From positions 1 to 40,991 of the forward strand of contig JBFMCT010000030.1 of assembly GCA_040754375.1 (NCBI GenBank): a stretch of DNA of 40,991 nt, written 5' to 3'. Position numbers and translations under genes: made by a program. Below the pieces are notes generated by a model. That model saw only the letters and a list, made by a program, of their open reading frames with translations. It was not told the origin of the DNA and made no database searches. The stretch comes from Actinomycetota bacterium (lineage in GTDB: Bacteria; Actinomycetota; Acidimicrobiia; Acidimicrobiales; AC-14). Of the stretch, positions 7,314 to 16,332 are shown piece after piece. Each line of letters starts with the position of its first letter. The first letter of the stretch is position 1.

Positions 7314-8813
7314 ATGCCCATAGGACTGCCCGAGATCGTGTGGAGCCACCTTGCTCCCGAACTGATCCTCGTGGGCTCGGCCATGGTCCTGCTGCTGGCC
7401 GGGACGTTCTTTCGTGACCGCCACCTCGGGCCGGGGTACGCGGTGTTCACCCTCGCCGCAGCCGCGGCCGCCCTGGTGGCGACCTGGGCCCTGTGGGGTG
7501 AGGTTACGGGCAGCGAACCGGGCAGCGGCCCCCGCCTGGCCGTGGCCCAAGCCCTGGTCATCGACGGGTTCGGCCTGTTCTTCACGGTGGTCATATGCGC
7601 GGCCGTGGCCCTCGCCGTGCTGCTGTCGGACAGCTACCTCGAACGCGAGCGCCTCGACCGGCCGGACTACTACGTGCTCATGCTGCTGTCGGCCTCGGGC
7701 GGCATCCTCATGGCCAAGGCCAACGACCTCATCGTGGTCTTCCTCGGCCTGGAGATCCTCTCGATCGCCCTGTACGTGATGGCCGGCTACCAGCGCGACC
7801 GTCCCCGGTCGTTGGAGGCCTCGGCCAAGTACTTCCTGCTCGGCGCCTTCTCATCTGCCTTCCTGCTCTACGGGATCGCCCTCGTCTACGGCGCCACCGG
7901 TTCGACGAACCTGGGGTTCATCTCCGCCTTCCTGCGTGAGCAGACGGTCACCTCGGGCGTCTTCTTGGGCGGGATGGGCCTGCTGCTGGTGGGGCTCGGC
8001 TTCAAGGTGGCGGCCGTGCCCTTCCACATGTGGACGCCCGACGTCTACCAGGGCTCGCCCACGCCCGTGACGGGCTTCATGGCGGCGGCCGCCAAGGCCG
8101 CCGGGTTCGCGGCCCTGCTGCGCATCTTCTTCTCCACCTTCAACGACAACCGGCTCGACTGGCAGCCGATCATCTGGGCGCTGGCTGTGCTCAGCCTGCT
8201 CGTGGGCTCGGTCCTGGCCGTGGTGCAGACCGACGTGAAGCGCATGCTCGCCTACTCGTCGATCTCCCATGCCGGCTACGTGCTCGTCGGCCTCCAGGCC
8301 GGCACGGTCGAGGGTGTGGCGGGATCGCTGTTCTACCTGCTGGCCTACACGTTCATGGTGCTGGGCAGCTTCGGGATCGCCACCGTGGTGGGCCGCAAGG
8401 GGGACGACCGCCACAGCCTCGACGACTACAAGGGCCTGGCCGTGGCCCGGCCCGGGCTGGCCTTCACCTTCACCGTCTTCTTGCTGGCCCAGGCGGGGGT
8501 GCCCCTCACCTCCGGCTTCCTGGCCAAGTTCGGCGTGATCTCGGCGGCCGTGGAGTCGGGTTCTTACGCCCTGGCCATCATCGCCATGGTGGCTGCAGTT
8601 ATCGCCGCCTTCTTCTACCTCCGGGTGATCGTGGCCATGTACATGTCGGGGCCGGCGGCCGCCGGGGCCGACGGCCTGGCCCTTCCGCGGCTGACCGTCC
8701 CCCTGGGCACGGGCGCCGCCCTGGGGCTGGCCGTGGTGTTCACCCTGGCGGCCGGCGTGCTGCCCGAGGCCTTCCTCGACTTCGCCCGCCACGCCACTCT
8801 CCTGCGCCTGTAG
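7314..8813 (+). CDS. nuoN: NADH-quinone oxidoreductase subunit N, copy 1
   Basis: NuoN is the proximal antiporter-like subunit of the complex I membrane arm. The 499 residues carry GLEILSIALYVMAGY (TM5 glutamate), FKVAAVPFHMWTPDVYQGSP, VKRMLAYSSISHAGYVL and the GVPLTSGFLAKF segment of the family. It starts at ATG 7314, three bases after nuoM. It closes the first L-M-N set, and the next gene is convergent (stop at 8843, leaving a 29-base spacer rich in GGC). The N-terminus (LPEIVWSHLAPELILV) matches normal NuoN starts. Like its partner genes it differs from the second copy (22299-23786) throughout, which points to an old duplication or independent acquisition. Confidence 0.92.
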   Translation: MPIGLPEIVWSHLAPELILVGSAMVLLLAGTFFRDRHLGPGYAVFTLAAAAAALVATWALWGEVTGSEPGSGPRLAVAQALVIDGFGLFFTVVICAAVALAVLLSDSYLERERLDRPDYYVLMLLSASGGILMAKANDLIVVFLGLEILSIALYVMAGYQRDRPRSLEASAKYFLLGAFSSAFLLYGIALVYGATGSTNLGFISAFLREQTVTSGVFLGGMGLLLVGLGFKVAAVPFHMWTPDVYQGSPTPVTGFMAAAAKAAGFAALLRIFFSTFNDNRLDWQPIIWALAVLSLLVGSVLAVVQTDVKRMLAYSSISHAGYVLVGLQAGTVEGVAGSLFYLLAYTFMVLGSFGIATVVGRKGDDRHSLDDYKGLAVARPGLAFTFTVFLLAQAGVPLTSGFLAKFGVISAAVESGSYALAIIAMVAAVIAAFFYLRVIVAMYMSGPAAAGADGLALPRLTVPLGTGAALGLAVVFTLAAGVLPEAFLDFARHATLLRL

Positions 8814-8842
8814 AGCGGGCGGCGGCGGCGCCCCGCCTCAGC

Positions 8843-9694
8843 TCAAGGCGCCGGGGTGGGCGAGGGCGGCGTGGTTAGACAGCCGGCTTCGCGACCCAGG
8901 GCACGGAGGCCGGCCAGGTCGCCGGAGTGGAACTCGGCCCGCCCCCGTTGCACGCCGAGATCGTCGTACATGACCTCCTGGGGGGAGCCGACGTGGCCCA
9001 GCCCCAGTAGGTGGCCCAGTTCGTGGATCATCACCCGGCCCCAACTGGCCCCCTCCCCGAAGCCGTTGGCCAGCCGGCGGCCGTCGGCGTCCACGGCGTC
9101 GACGTTGAGGATGAGCACGCCGCTCACGTAGACGTTGTCGACGTTGGTCGAACGGCCGCCGCCGGGGTTGTCGGGGTTGAGGCGGTGGGGGCGGCCCCGG
9201 TCCCAGGCGATCAGCACCGGCGCCCAGCGCGGACCGTAGCGGGGCTGGTAGGCGGGCCGTCCCGACAGCGGGGCCTCGTCGGTTGGGCCCTCGTTCACGA
9301 ACGTCATGCCTGTGGCCTGGGCCAACTGGGCGAAAGCCGCCTCCAGGTCGTCGAGCGCGCCCGGAGGCGCCAGGGTCGCGTTGGTCACGTAGTAGACGGG
9401 CTCGCACGGGTTGAACCGCACCGGCTGGCAGCGGTCGTCGGTGCGCTGTTCCAGGAACGACCAGCGGTCGGGGACGGGCACGCCCGGCCGGCGTCGCCCC
9501 CCGAAGTCGGCGGCCAGGTGCCCGGCCATCGGGCAGTCGGGGCGTTCGGGGCCGGTCACGATCGGGTCCTCGGCGGGGCCGCCGGCCAGCGCGTCGTCGA
9601 AGCCGGCCTGCTCGTCCCCACCCCCCAGGACGAGCACGCCCACCCCGAGGGCGGCCACCGCCGCCACCGCGGCCACGACCTGCCACCGCCTCAC
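8843..9694 (-). CDS. Membrane-anchored metzincin-type zinc metalloprotease
   Basis: The protein probably starts at the GTG at 9694 (283 residues), because longer in-frame starts run into nuoA on the other strand. A basic VRRW start and one long hydrophobic segment (residues 6-23) make an uncleaved anchor or signal, so the protease domain would lie outside the membrane. The motif HELGHLLGLGH (His224, His228, His234) is the HExxHxxGxxH zinc site of metzincins, and VMYDDL nine residues later fits the Met-turn. Upstream are NVDNVYVSGVLILNVD and an N-terminal half with four Cys. This resembles matrixin-like proteases, but the substrate is unknown. It lies inverted between the two parts of the nuo locus and has no obvious link to complex I. 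Confidence 0.78.
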   Translation of the reverse strand: MRRWQVVAAVAAVAALGVGVLVLGGGDEQAGFDDALAGGPAEDPIVTGPERPDCPMAGHLAADFGGRRRPGVPVPDRWSFLEQRTDDRCQPVRFNPCEPVYYVTNATLAPPGALDDLEAAFAQLAQATGMTFVNEGPTDEAPLSGRPAYQPRYGPRWAPVLIAWDRGRPHRLNPDNPGGGRSTNVDNVYVSGVLILNVDAVDADGRRLANGFGEGASWGRVMIHELGHLLGLGHVGSPQEVMYDDLGVQRGRAEFHSGDLAGLRALGREAGCLTTPPSPTPAP

Positions 9695-9800
9695 CCGCTC
9701 ACCCCACTGACCCCCGTTTGCGTGGGATCTCGACCGGTCCCATGACCATCTGTGCCCTCGTCTCGCCTCCGGGCGGGCGCCTTCGGTATTGTCGGGCGCG

Positions 9801-10166
9801 ATGTCGGAGTTCCTTCGCCAGTACCTCACGGTAGCCATCTTCGGCCTGACCGCCGTGGTGATGGTCGGGGCCATGCTCGGGCTGGGCCGGCTGCTGCGTC
9901 CCGTCCGCCCCCAGCCCCAGAAGGGGATCAACTACGAGTCGGGTGTCGACCCCGTGGGGACGGGCTGGTCCCAGAGCCAGATCCGCTACTACGTGTTCGC
10001 CCTGCTGTTCGTGATGTTCGACGTCGAGGCGGTGTTCATCTTCCCTTGGGCCACCCGGCTCGAGGTCATGGGCCTGTTCGGCCTCGTCGAGATGGGCATC
10101 TTCATCGTCATCCTCGCCCTGGGTTTGGTCTACGCCTGGCGCAAGGGTGTCCTCCGTTGGGCCTGA
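9801..10166 (+). CDS. nuoA: NADH-quinone oxidoreductase subunit A
   Basis: NuoA is a small three-helix membrane subunit near the quinone chamber and the junction of the two complex I arms. The 121 residues include GINYESGVDPVGTGWSQ, the conserved loop of this subunit with Ser in place of the mitochondrial Cys, and RYYVFALLFVMFDVEAVFIF in helix 2. ATG 9801 is chosen; an in-frame TTG at 9789 would add only four residues. There is no Shine-Dalgarno, but TATTGT at 9787-9792 is a candidate -10 box eight bases upstream, so a leaderless mRNA is possible. It begins the nuoABCD run and is divergent from the protease gene. Confidence 0.93.
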   Translation: MSEFLRQYLTVAIFGLTAVVMVGAMLGLGRLLRPVRPQPQKGINYESGVDPVGTGWSQSQIRYYVFALLFVMFDVEAVFIFPWATRLEVMGLFGLVEMGIFIVILALGLVYAWRKGVLRWA

Positions 10167-10178
10167 GGGGACCATAAC

Positions 10179-10691
10179 TTGGGAATCGTCGAGAAGGGGA
10201 CCCTCAACAAGAAGGTCTTCAAGCCGCTCACCCACCTGCTCAACTACAGCCGGAAGTACTCGCTGTGGGTCTACCAGTGGGGCCTGGCGTGCTGTGCCAT
10301 CGAGATGGGGGCGGCCTTTGCCTCCCCCCGCTACGACGTGATGCGCCTGGGGGTCATCCCCTTCCCGGCCGGTCCTCGCCAGGCTGACCTGGTCGTGATC
10401 TCGGGCACGGTCACCGACAAGATGGCCCCGCCCATCCGCCGGCTGTGGGAGCAGATGCCCGACCCCAAGTACGTCATCTCCATGGGCTCGTGCGCCAACT
10501 GCGGAGGCCCCTACTGGGACTCCTACTCGGTGACCAAGGGGGTCGACCAGATCATCCCCGTCGACGTCTACGTGCCCGGTTGCCCGCCACGGCCCGAGGC
10601 CCTGCTGGAGGGGATCGTGCTGCTCCAGCAGCGCATCCAGAACGAGGACATGGCCGAGCGCTGGAAGGGAGAACCGATTGTCGTCGGTTGA
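10179..10691 (+). CDS. nuoB: NADH-quinone oxidoreductase subunit B
   Basis: NuoB holds iron-sulfur cluster N2, which passes electrons to quinone. The 170-residue protein starts with TTG, preceded by GAGGGGA at suitable spacing. The N2 ligands are present: the tandem Cys38-Cys39 in [12 protein letters not shown], Cys105 in MGSCANCGG and Cys135 in [10 protein letters not shown]. An additional Cys108 replaces the more usual Gly in the GSCAN-G-GG stretch. Length and motif order are those of the family. The gene lies 12 bases after nuoA and overlaps nuoC by 14 bases, so translation is coupled. There are no signs of decay. Confidence 0.96.
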   Translation: MGIVEKGTLNKKVFKPLTHLLNYSRKYSLWVYQWGLACCAIEMGAAFASPRYDVMRLGVIPFPAGPRQADLVVISGTVTDKMAPPIRRLWEQMPDPKYVISMGSCANCGGPYWDSYSVTKGVDQIIPVDVYVPGCPPRPEALLEGIVLLQQRIQNEDMAERWKGEPIVVG

Positions 10692-11388
10692 GCCTGAGAC
10701 GACCGAGGCCGAAGAGCCCACCCCCGAGGCCCCGCCGCCCGACCCCTACCTCGACGTGCTCGAGGCCCTGCGGGCCGACCTGGGCGGCGCCCTCGTGGGC
10801 TCGCTCACCCAGAGGGGCGACCTGTGGGTGCGGGTCCACCCGGACCGGTGGAAGCGGGCCGCCGAGGTCCTGCGCCACCAACTGGGCTTCGACTACTTCT
10901 GCTTCCTGTCGGCCGTCGACTGGATGCCCCACACCTGGCCCAACCCCAAGGTCGTGGAAGGCGAGGGCGACGGCGACGGCGATGCGGAGCCCGAGCCCGA
11001 ACCGGTGGCCGAGATGCAGACCGGGGTCACGGGCGGGGACAGCCGCTTCCAGGTGCTGGCCCGGGTCTACTCGACTACCCGCCACCTCGGGGTCTTCCTC
11101 AAGGCCGACCTCGACGCCGAGACCCCCCGGGTGGAGACATGGTCGGAGGTCTACGCGGGCGCCGACTGGCACGAGCGCGAGACCTGGGAGATGTACGGCT
11201 TCGACTTCGTCGGCCACCCCAATCTCTCCCACCTGTACCTCCCGGGCGACTTCGAGGGGTTCCCCCTGCGCAAGGACTTCCCCTTGCTGTCCCGTGAGGT
11301 CAAGCCCTGGCCCGGCCTGGTCGACGTCGAGGGGTTCCCGGCCGGCTACGGCGCCGAGGAAGCGGCCGCCGAAGGAGGCGCGAGCTGA
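10678..11388 (+). CDS. nuoC: NADH-quinone oxidoreductase subunit C
   Basis: NuoC is a peripheral-arm subunit that packs against NuoD. The 236 residues begin with a TTG inside the end of nuoB. Family motifs are [38 protein letters not shown] and the signature [10 protein letters not shown] near the C-terminus. A strongly acidic insert ([17 protein letters not shown], about residues 96-112) splits the alpha/beta domain, and an acidic Pro-rich N-terminal tail of about 25 residues is also extra. Both are probably surface loops. It is separate from nuoD, unlike the fused NuoCD of enterobacteria, and overlaps nuoD by one base. Confidence 0.93.
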   Translation: MSSVEPETTEAEEPTPEAPPPDPYLDVLEALRADLGGALVGSLTQRGDLWVRVHPDRWKRAAEVLRHQLGFDYFCFLSAVDWMPHTWPNPKVVEGEGDGDGDAEPEPEPVAEMQTGVTGGDSRFQVLARVYSTTRHLGVFLKADLDAETPRVETWSEVYAGADWHERETWEMYGFDFVGHPNLSHLYLPGDFEGFPLRKDFPLLSREVKPWPGLVDVEGFPAGYGAEEAAAEGGAS

Positions 11389-12557
11389 TGTCGGTCACCG
11401 AGACCCAACGCCTGTCCTACATCGCCGCCCAGGCGGCCGAGGCGCGGGTCAACGTCGAGCTCCAGACCGAGCAGATGACCCTCAACCTCGGCCCCCAGCA
11501 CCCGGCCACCCACGGCACGCTGCGCCTGATCGCCAAGCTCGACGGTGAGCAGGTCGTGTCGGCCGACGTGATGTGCGGTTACATGCACCGCGGCTACGAG
11601 AAGCTGGCCGAGGTCCGCACCTACCCCCAGATCACGACGCTGGTCAACCGCATCGACTGGCTCTCGTCGTTCGCCAACGAGGTGCCCTTCATCCTGGCCG
11701 CCGAGCAGTTGATGGAGGTCGAGGCCCCACCGCGGGCGCAGTACATCCGCACCGCCCTGTTCGAGATGAGCCGCATCGCCAACATCACCCTGTTCATCGG
11801 GGAGATGGGCGTGCAGCTCGGGGCCATCACCCCGGTGTTCATGGCCTTTCGCGACCGGGAGTACGTGCTCAACCTCATCGAGGCGGCCACCGGTGGTCGC
11901 TTCCACCCCAACTTCGACCGCATTGGCGGGCTCAAGGACGACCTGCCCCGGGGCTGGGTGGCCGAGACCCGCCAGGTCATGGTCAAGATCCGCGAGTACT
12001 GCGACCAGCTCGAAGACCTGCTGATGGGCAACGAGATCTTCGAGAAGCGCACGAGGGGCGTCGGCGTCATCCCTGCCGAGGTCGGCTTGGCCTACGGGCT
12101 CTCGGGGGCCAACATCCGAGCCAGCGGGGTCGACTGGGACCTGCGCCGTGACGCGCCGTCGCCGCTGGTGTGGAAGGACCTCGACTGGAAGGTGTGGACC
12201 CACCCCGACGGCGACTCGTTCGCCCGGTACTGGGTCCGGCTGCAAGAGACCCGCGAGGCGACCAGGATCGTCGAGCAGTGCCTGGACGGGCTGCCCGCCG
12301 GGCCCATCCAGGCCAAGGTACCCCGCATCATCAAGGTGCCGGCGGGCGAGGCCTGGGTCGGCACCGAGAACCCCCTGGGCGAGATGGGCTACTACATAGT
12401 CAGCCAGGGCGGCCTCGGGCCCTTCCGGGTCAAGATCCGCTCGGCCTCGTTCAACAACGTCTCGATCATCCCGTGGGTCCTCAAGGGCGTGTACGTGCCT
12501 GACATCGTCACGATCCTGGCCAGCCTCTACTTCATCCTCGGCGACATCGACCGCTGA
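11388..12557 (+). CDS. nuoD: NADH-quinone oxidoreductase subunit D with altered quinone-site residues
   Basis: NuoD, the 49-kDa-type subunit, forms the quinone pocket with NuoB and NuoH. The 389-residue protein has normal length and motifs: NLGPQHPATHG, HRGYEKLAEVRTYPQ, NRIDWLSSFANE, QLGAITPVF, GRFHPNFDRIGG, SGANIRASGVDWDLRR and ILGDIDR at the end. Compared by eye with the human 49-kDa subunit, His59 (here His42) and Arg85 (here Arg68) are kept, but the quinone-binding Tyr108 aligns with Trp91, and Asp160 aligns with the Gln of VQLGAITP. Both are normally strongly conserved. The reading frame is intact. The gene ends the ABCD run; nuoE, F and G do not follow. Confidence 0.95.
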   Translation: MSVTETQRLSYIAAQAAEARVNVELQTEQMTLNLGPQHPATHGTLRLIAKLDGEQVVSADVMCGYMHRGYEKLAEVRTYPQITTLVNRIDWLSSFANEVPFILAAEQLMEVEAPPRAQYIRTALFEMSRIANITLFIGEMGVQLGAITPVFMAFRDREYVLNLIEAATGGRFHPNFDRIGGLKDDLPRGWVAETRQVMVKIREYCDQLEDLLMGNEIFEKRTRGVGVIPAEVGLAYGLSGANIRASGVDWDLRRDAPSPLVWKDLDWKVWTHPDGDSFARYWVRLQETREATRIVEQCLDGLPAGPIQAKVPRIIKVPAGEAWVGTENPLGEMGYYIVSQGGLGPFRVKIRSASFNNVSIIPWVLKGVYVPDIVTILASLYFILGDIDR

Positions 12558-12633
12558 CCATCCCCTCGTAGGGGGACGGGCCCGGGCGAGCACGGCTGCA
12601 GGCCCGCGTGCGCTCCGCGAGCATCTCGACGCG

Positions 12634-12804
12634 GTGAGGACCACCATCAACCTTGACGATGCCCTGCTGGAGCAGGCCAAGTCGTCGCCGCCCGCACTCA
12701 CCCGGACCCATCGGGTCTACCGGGAGCCGACCCCGCCGTCCGCCAGTCTTCCGCGGGATCAGCCGAAGAAGGCTTCGATGGCGTACTGGTCCGGGCGGTG
12801 GTAG
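12634..12804 (+). pseudogene. Remnant of a VapB-like antitoxin gene
   Basis: From a GTG at 12634 the frame reads MRTTINLDDALLEQAK (with GTG as Met), which closely follows the ribbon-helix start of VapB/DUF2191 antitoxins (M-R-T-T-I-x-L-D-D-x-L-L). After this the expected helical continuation is lost and the frame reads Pro/Ser-rich sequence to a stop at 12804, inside the antisense of the SnoaL-like gene. There is no PIN-domain toxin gene next to it. It is therefore best read as a decayed or truncated toxin-antitoxin trace. Only the first 16 residues support the call. Confidence 0.5.
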
Positions 12805-13148
12805 GTGCGGATGATCATGCCGTCCACCACTTCGTGGGCCAACACCTCGACACAGTCGAGGACCCGGTCGCCGGCGTGGGCGCGGACGTGCTGCACCTGC
12901 ACCGCGCCCCAGTCGCTGCCCAGAGTGTCGATCAGCTCCAGGGCGAGGGTGCCACCTGACAGCTCGTAGGACCGGGCCAGGAAGCCGAGGATCTCGGCGC
13001 GGCCCTTGTACAGCCCGGCGATGCGGGATCGCCCTGGCAGGTCCCACGTCGCGTCGTCGGCGAAGTGGGCACCGACAGCGGCCAGGTCACCTCGGGTGAA
13101 GCTGTCGACGAGCATGCGAGCCAGCACGGCGTTGGGGTGTTCGTTCAC
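12759..13148 (-). CDS. SnoaL-like / NTF2-fold protein
   Basis: The 129-residue protein starts at a GTG with an AGGAG seven bases upstream. It has the SnoaL-like layout: an N-terminal helix (AVLARMLVDSFTRGDLAAVGAHFADDATWDLPG is split by the usual FADD-x-x-W motif), GLYKGRAEILGFL, then strands ending in YHRPDQYAIEAFF. Members are cone-shaped proteins that isomerise or hydrolyse small molecules, or only bind ligands, and the reaction cannot be told from sequence. It lies downstream of the LuxR/LAL regulator on the same strand, 132 bases away, so it may be controlled by or with that regulator. Both are inverted within the nuo locus. Confidence 0.75.
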   Translation of the reverse strand: MNEHPNAVLARMLVDSFTRGDLAAVGAHFADDATWDLPGRSRIAGLYKGRAEILGFLARSYELSGGTLALELIDTLGSDWGAVQVQHVRAHAGDRVLDCVEVLAHEVVDGMIIRTYHRPDQYAIEAFFG

Positions 13149-13208
13149 GTTGGTCTCCTCTCACGTTGTGTGGATGGGAGAAGCATGCGCCGGGACCGCG
13201 CGCCCCAC

Positions 13209-13226
13209 ACCGGCCGGATGGCCGGT
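13209..13226. terminator. Short perfect hairpin between regulator and SnoaL-like gene
   Basis: ACCGGCC and GGCCGGT form a perfect 7-bp stem around a 4-base loop. It lies after the regulator stop (13281) and before the SnoaL-like start (13148). It could end or attenuate regulator transcription, or serve as an operator. There is no U-run on the minus strand, so the terminator label is tentative. Confidence 0.35.
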
Positions 13227-13280
13227 TTAGGCGATCGGTCGCCGCCCGATTCGCCTCGGGTCCGCAGCCCCCGAGGGAAG

Positions 13281-16082
13281 CTACGCGCGCGGGCGGACGG
13301 CCAGCGTGGCCAGCTGCGTGCGATTGCTGGCGCCGGTCTTGGCCAGGAGGCTCTCGATGTGCCCTTTGACGGTGCGGGGCGAGACGTACAGCCGCTCGGC
13401 AATGACGCGATTGGTGAGTCCCTCGGCAAGCAGTCGGAGAACGTCGACCTCACGGCTTGTGACACCCATGGCGGTGAGGTGGGCGGGGACGGCCGAAGCG
13501 CCCCGGCCGGCCCTCCGTTCGGGTACGCCCGCTCGCCGGGCGAGCGACCGGCATGCTCCCGCCGCTGTTACCAGCCCCCGCTCCCCGAACCAGGCGGCCG
13601 CCTCGACCAGCCACTCCGCCGGCTGTCCCCAGCCCTGATCGAGGGCGGCTTCGGCGGCCAGGCGCCGTCCCAGGTGGACGTAGCCGGCGAACGCAGGCAC
13701 CAGGCGGAAGCAGGCGCCCGCCCGGTCGAGAGCGGCTTGCGCGGCCGGCGCGTCACCCGCTCGGCCGCGCGCCACCGCCTCCGCCATGTGCCACAGCCCG
13801 TCCGGGCCGGTGGCCAGGCGTAGGTCGGCAGTGTCAGTCTCCGCTCGCGCCCGGGCGCCGCCGTCGCCTTCGAGGTCGAGACAAGTGGAGAGCAGCGGCC
13901 AGAGGTACCAGGGGGGAAGGGGAGTCGGGCCGGGAAGCCGTCGCAGCGCTGCGATGGCCTCCCTCCACTCGGCGATCGCCCGGTCGCGGTCTTCGACGAT
14001 GAGCGACGCCAGGCCCCGAGCGGTGCCGACGGCCACCCCGATGACCTCGGGGTCGTCGCCTGCAAGGGTGAGCGCCTCGGCGGCCGCGGCCGTGGCGCGG
14101 ATGCGGTCCCCGGCGACGGCGTGGGCCTGGCCGATGAGGTTCCACGCCCAGGCCTCCTGGCGGCTGGCGCCCAGGCGCCGGGCGGTGTCGAGGCAACGAC
14201 GGGCGGCCGCCAGCGCCGCCTCGGGTTCGAACCGCACGCCGTGGACGGCGGCGAGGTGGAACTCGACCGCCGACAGCAGCCCCGGCGCGCTGGCGGCGAT
14301 CGCGGCCTGGCGTGCGTCTTCGAGCCCGGATATCGACAGCGTGCGCAGCTGGTCGATGGTCGCCAACTCGTGGTGCGCCCGGGCCCGCCAGAGGGCGAGG
14401 TCGTGCAGCTCGGCGGTGGCCGCGGCCCGTGAGAACCAGAATGCGGCCTCGTCGAGGTCGCGCCGGCGCCCTAGCCGGCCCAGCACCTCAGACGCCTCGC
14501 AGACCGCAGACGGCGGTGCGGAGCCGTCGGCCGCTGCACGTCGCGCCGACGCGTCGGCCTCCTCGAACCGCCCTAGCTCGAACGCCACCAAGGCTTCGAG
14601 CGAGCTTGCCGCACCGGGGACCTCGGCCAAGAGGGCGGCCGCCTCCGTCCAGCGCCCCGCATTGGCCGCGGCTCGCGCCATCGCCACGGTGCAGGCCCGG
14701 CGCCGCGCCGCGCTGGCGCCGGCGGTGGCCAGCTGGCGGCGGACGAGCTCTCCCTCGCTCCGGGCTCGCTCGGCGTCGCCGGCTAGGGCCAGGGCCTCGA
14801 GCAGCGCCTCTCGCCGCTCCAGCGAGGTGGCCGTCGGGGGGCTCAGCGCGAACGCCTGGTCGATGCACTCCACCGCGGCCGCCGGGTACCCCCGGTCAAG
14901 GTGGCGCCGTCCCGCCCGGTCGAGGAACGCTGCCGCCCGTTCGTGCTGACCGCCGGACGTGGCGAGCGCGGCGGCCAGCTCGAGGTCGCCGTCGCTGGGC
15001 GGGCGCGCCTCGAGAGCGGCCAGGAGCCGCAGCGCGATGGGTTGCAGCCGCGCCCCGGTCGCCGCCGCCAGCACCGCCTCTCTCACCAGGGCATGGGCGA
15101 ACCGCAGCGGGCCGGTCTCCCCCGGGGCGAGAAGGCCCAGGGGAACGGCGGCGAGGAGCGCGTCGTCCACCGCCTCGGCCCCCCCGGCGATCGCGGCCGC
15201 GAGGAGGGTCGCGTCGAACTCCTGACCGAGCAGGGCCGCCGCCTCGACAACCACCCGGACGTCGCCATCGAGCTCCCGTAGGCGGGCGGCGACGTTCTCG
15301 CCGACGCTGGGAGGGAGGGCCGCGCGCCCCGGGCGGAAGGTCCACCTGCCGTTCTGGCGGCAGAGCTCACCGCGCTGCTCGTAAGCGGTGAGCAACTCCT
15401 CGACGAACAGGGGTACTCCACCGGCTACCGCCACGGCCTCCATGAGCCGACCCGGCGGGTCCGCGCCCAAGCACGCGCTCACCAGGTCTCGAACCTCCGC
15501 GTCCGCGAGGGGGCCCAGCTCGATGAGAGAAGCTACGTGCCGTTGCACGAGGCGGCGCACCGCCGGCCAGACAGGTCCTTCGGGGCGCAATGTGCACAGG
15601 AGCGTGACGGTGCTGCCGTGGAGGGCGTCGGCCAGCGACTCGACCACGGCGGCCGTCTGGTGGTCGGCCCAGTGCAGGTCCTCCAGTACGAGGAGGGAGG
15701 GCGCCTTGCGCCCGATCGAGTCCCGCAGGCGCAGGACTGCGTCGGCGACCTGCAGCGGCGAGACTGGCTCGGCATCGCCGGGCCCGCCCACCATCCCGGG
15801 AAGTAGTACGGACAGGGCGTTGCCGTGAAGCGCCAGGCGCGGGTCGAGGAGGTGCCCGCCAGCCCGGATGAGAGCCAAGGCGAGCTCGGCCAACGGCCGC
15901 AGGGCGGGCGCCGGCGGTGGTGTGGCTCGCCCCCCGGTGGCTTCGGAAGGATCGGACGCGGCCTGGCGGACGAGCGTCGACTTTCCCATTCCTGCCCCGC
16001 CGGCGAGAACGACCGTGCCTGTCGCGTTGGCGAGGAGTTGGAGCTCGCCTTGGCGCCCTACGACCCGAGTGGCGCGCAGCAC
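13281..16082 (-). CDS. Large ATP-binding LuxR-family regulator (LAL type)
   Basis: The 933 residues (GTG start) have the LAL architecture. An N-terminal AAA-like ATPase carries Walker A GGAGMGKST (residues 28-36) and Walker B LLVLEDLHWAD. A long helical TPR-like middle with many Ala-rich repeats follows. The C-terminal LuxR helix-turn-helix spans about the last 62 residues, with TSREVDVLRLLAEGLTN, RVIAERLYVSPRTVKGHI and LLAKTGASNRTQL. Such proteins are ATP-dependent activators that often sense a small molecule; the signal is unknown here. It is inverted between nuoD and nuoH, with the SnoaL-like gene downstream. Control of the divergent nuoHIJKLMN set is possible but not shown. Confidence 0.88.
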   Translation of the reverse strand: MLRATRVVGRQGELQLLANATGTVVLAGGAGMGKSTLVRQAASDPSEATGGRATPPPAPALRPLAELALALIRAGGHLLDPRLALHGNALSVLLPGMVGGPGDAEPVSPLQVADAVLRLRDSIGRKAPSLLVLEDLHWADHQTAAVVESLADALHGSTVTLLCTLRPEGPVWPAVRRLVQRHVASLIELGPLADAEVRDLVSACLGADPPGRLMEAVAVAGGVPLFVEELLTAYEQRGELCRQNGRWTFRPGRAALPPSVGENVAARLRELDGDVRVVVEAAALLGQEFDATLLAAAIAGGAEAVDDALLAAVPLGLLAPGETGPLRFAHALVREAVLAAATGARLQPIALRLLAALEARPPSDGDLELAAALATSGGQHERAAAFLDRAGRRHLDRGYPAAAVECIDQAFALSPPTATSLERREALLEALALAGDAERARSEGELVRRQLATAGASAARRRACTVAMARAAANAGRWTEAAALLAEVPGAASSLEALVAFELGRFEEADASARRAAADGSAPPSAVCEASEVLGRLGRRRDLDEAAFWFSRAAATAELHDLALWRARAHHELATIDQLRTLSISGLEDARQAAIAASAPGLLSAVEFHLAAVHGVRFEPEAALAAARRCLDTARRLGASRQEAWAWNLIGQAHAVAGDRIRATAAAAEALTLAGDDPEVIGVAVGTARGLASLIVEDRDRAIAEWREAIAALRRLPGPTPLPPWYLWPLLSTCLDLEGDGGARARAETDTADLRLATGPDGLWHMAEAVARGRAGDAPAAQAALDRAGACFRLVPAFAGYVHLGRRLAAEAALDQGWGQPAEWLVEAAAWFGERGLVTAAGACRSLARRAGVPERRAGRGASAVPAHLTAMGVTSREVDVLRLLAEGLTNRVIAERLYVSPRTVKGHIESLLAKTGASNRTQLATLAVRPRA

Positions 16083-16332
16083 TGCGCCTACCTGCCCCCG
16101 GGCCGGCCGGCGCGGGCCGGGCGTCCGGCCGGCGGCCGGAATGGCGAAGGCGCCGGAGCTCGGGCCGTCGTCTGCACCTGTTCATCATGGCCCGAGGCGG
16201 GGCCGACCGGCGCGGCGCCGACGACGACCGCCTCGAGCGCGAGCTGGCCTAGCGCGAGGCCCGCACCACCGGCCCGCCTCCGCGGTGATCGCGGCTTGGG
16301 GTACGGGCCGTAGTTCCCGTCGGCCTTCGACC
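16083..16332. other. Intergenic region between divergent regulator and nuoH
   Basis: No credible gene is seen in these 250 bases. The part next to the regulator start is dense in GGCCGG/CCGGCC stretches that can fold into GC-rich hairpins (about 16095-16145). It presumably holds the regulator's promoter and any operator for the divergent nuoH transcript. Confidence 0.4.

Noticed and set aside
3802-8813. First L-M-N set as an Mrp sodium/proton antiporter operon
   Set aside because: Mrp operons also need mrpB, C, E, F and G. None is present, and the third gene is a clear NuoN, which Mrp lacks.
9695-9931. Longer start for the metzincin gene (ATG at 9931)
   Set aside because: It would overlap nuoA by 131 bases and add an Arg-rich region before the membrane anchor. 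The GTG at 9694 gives a normal signal-anchor start.
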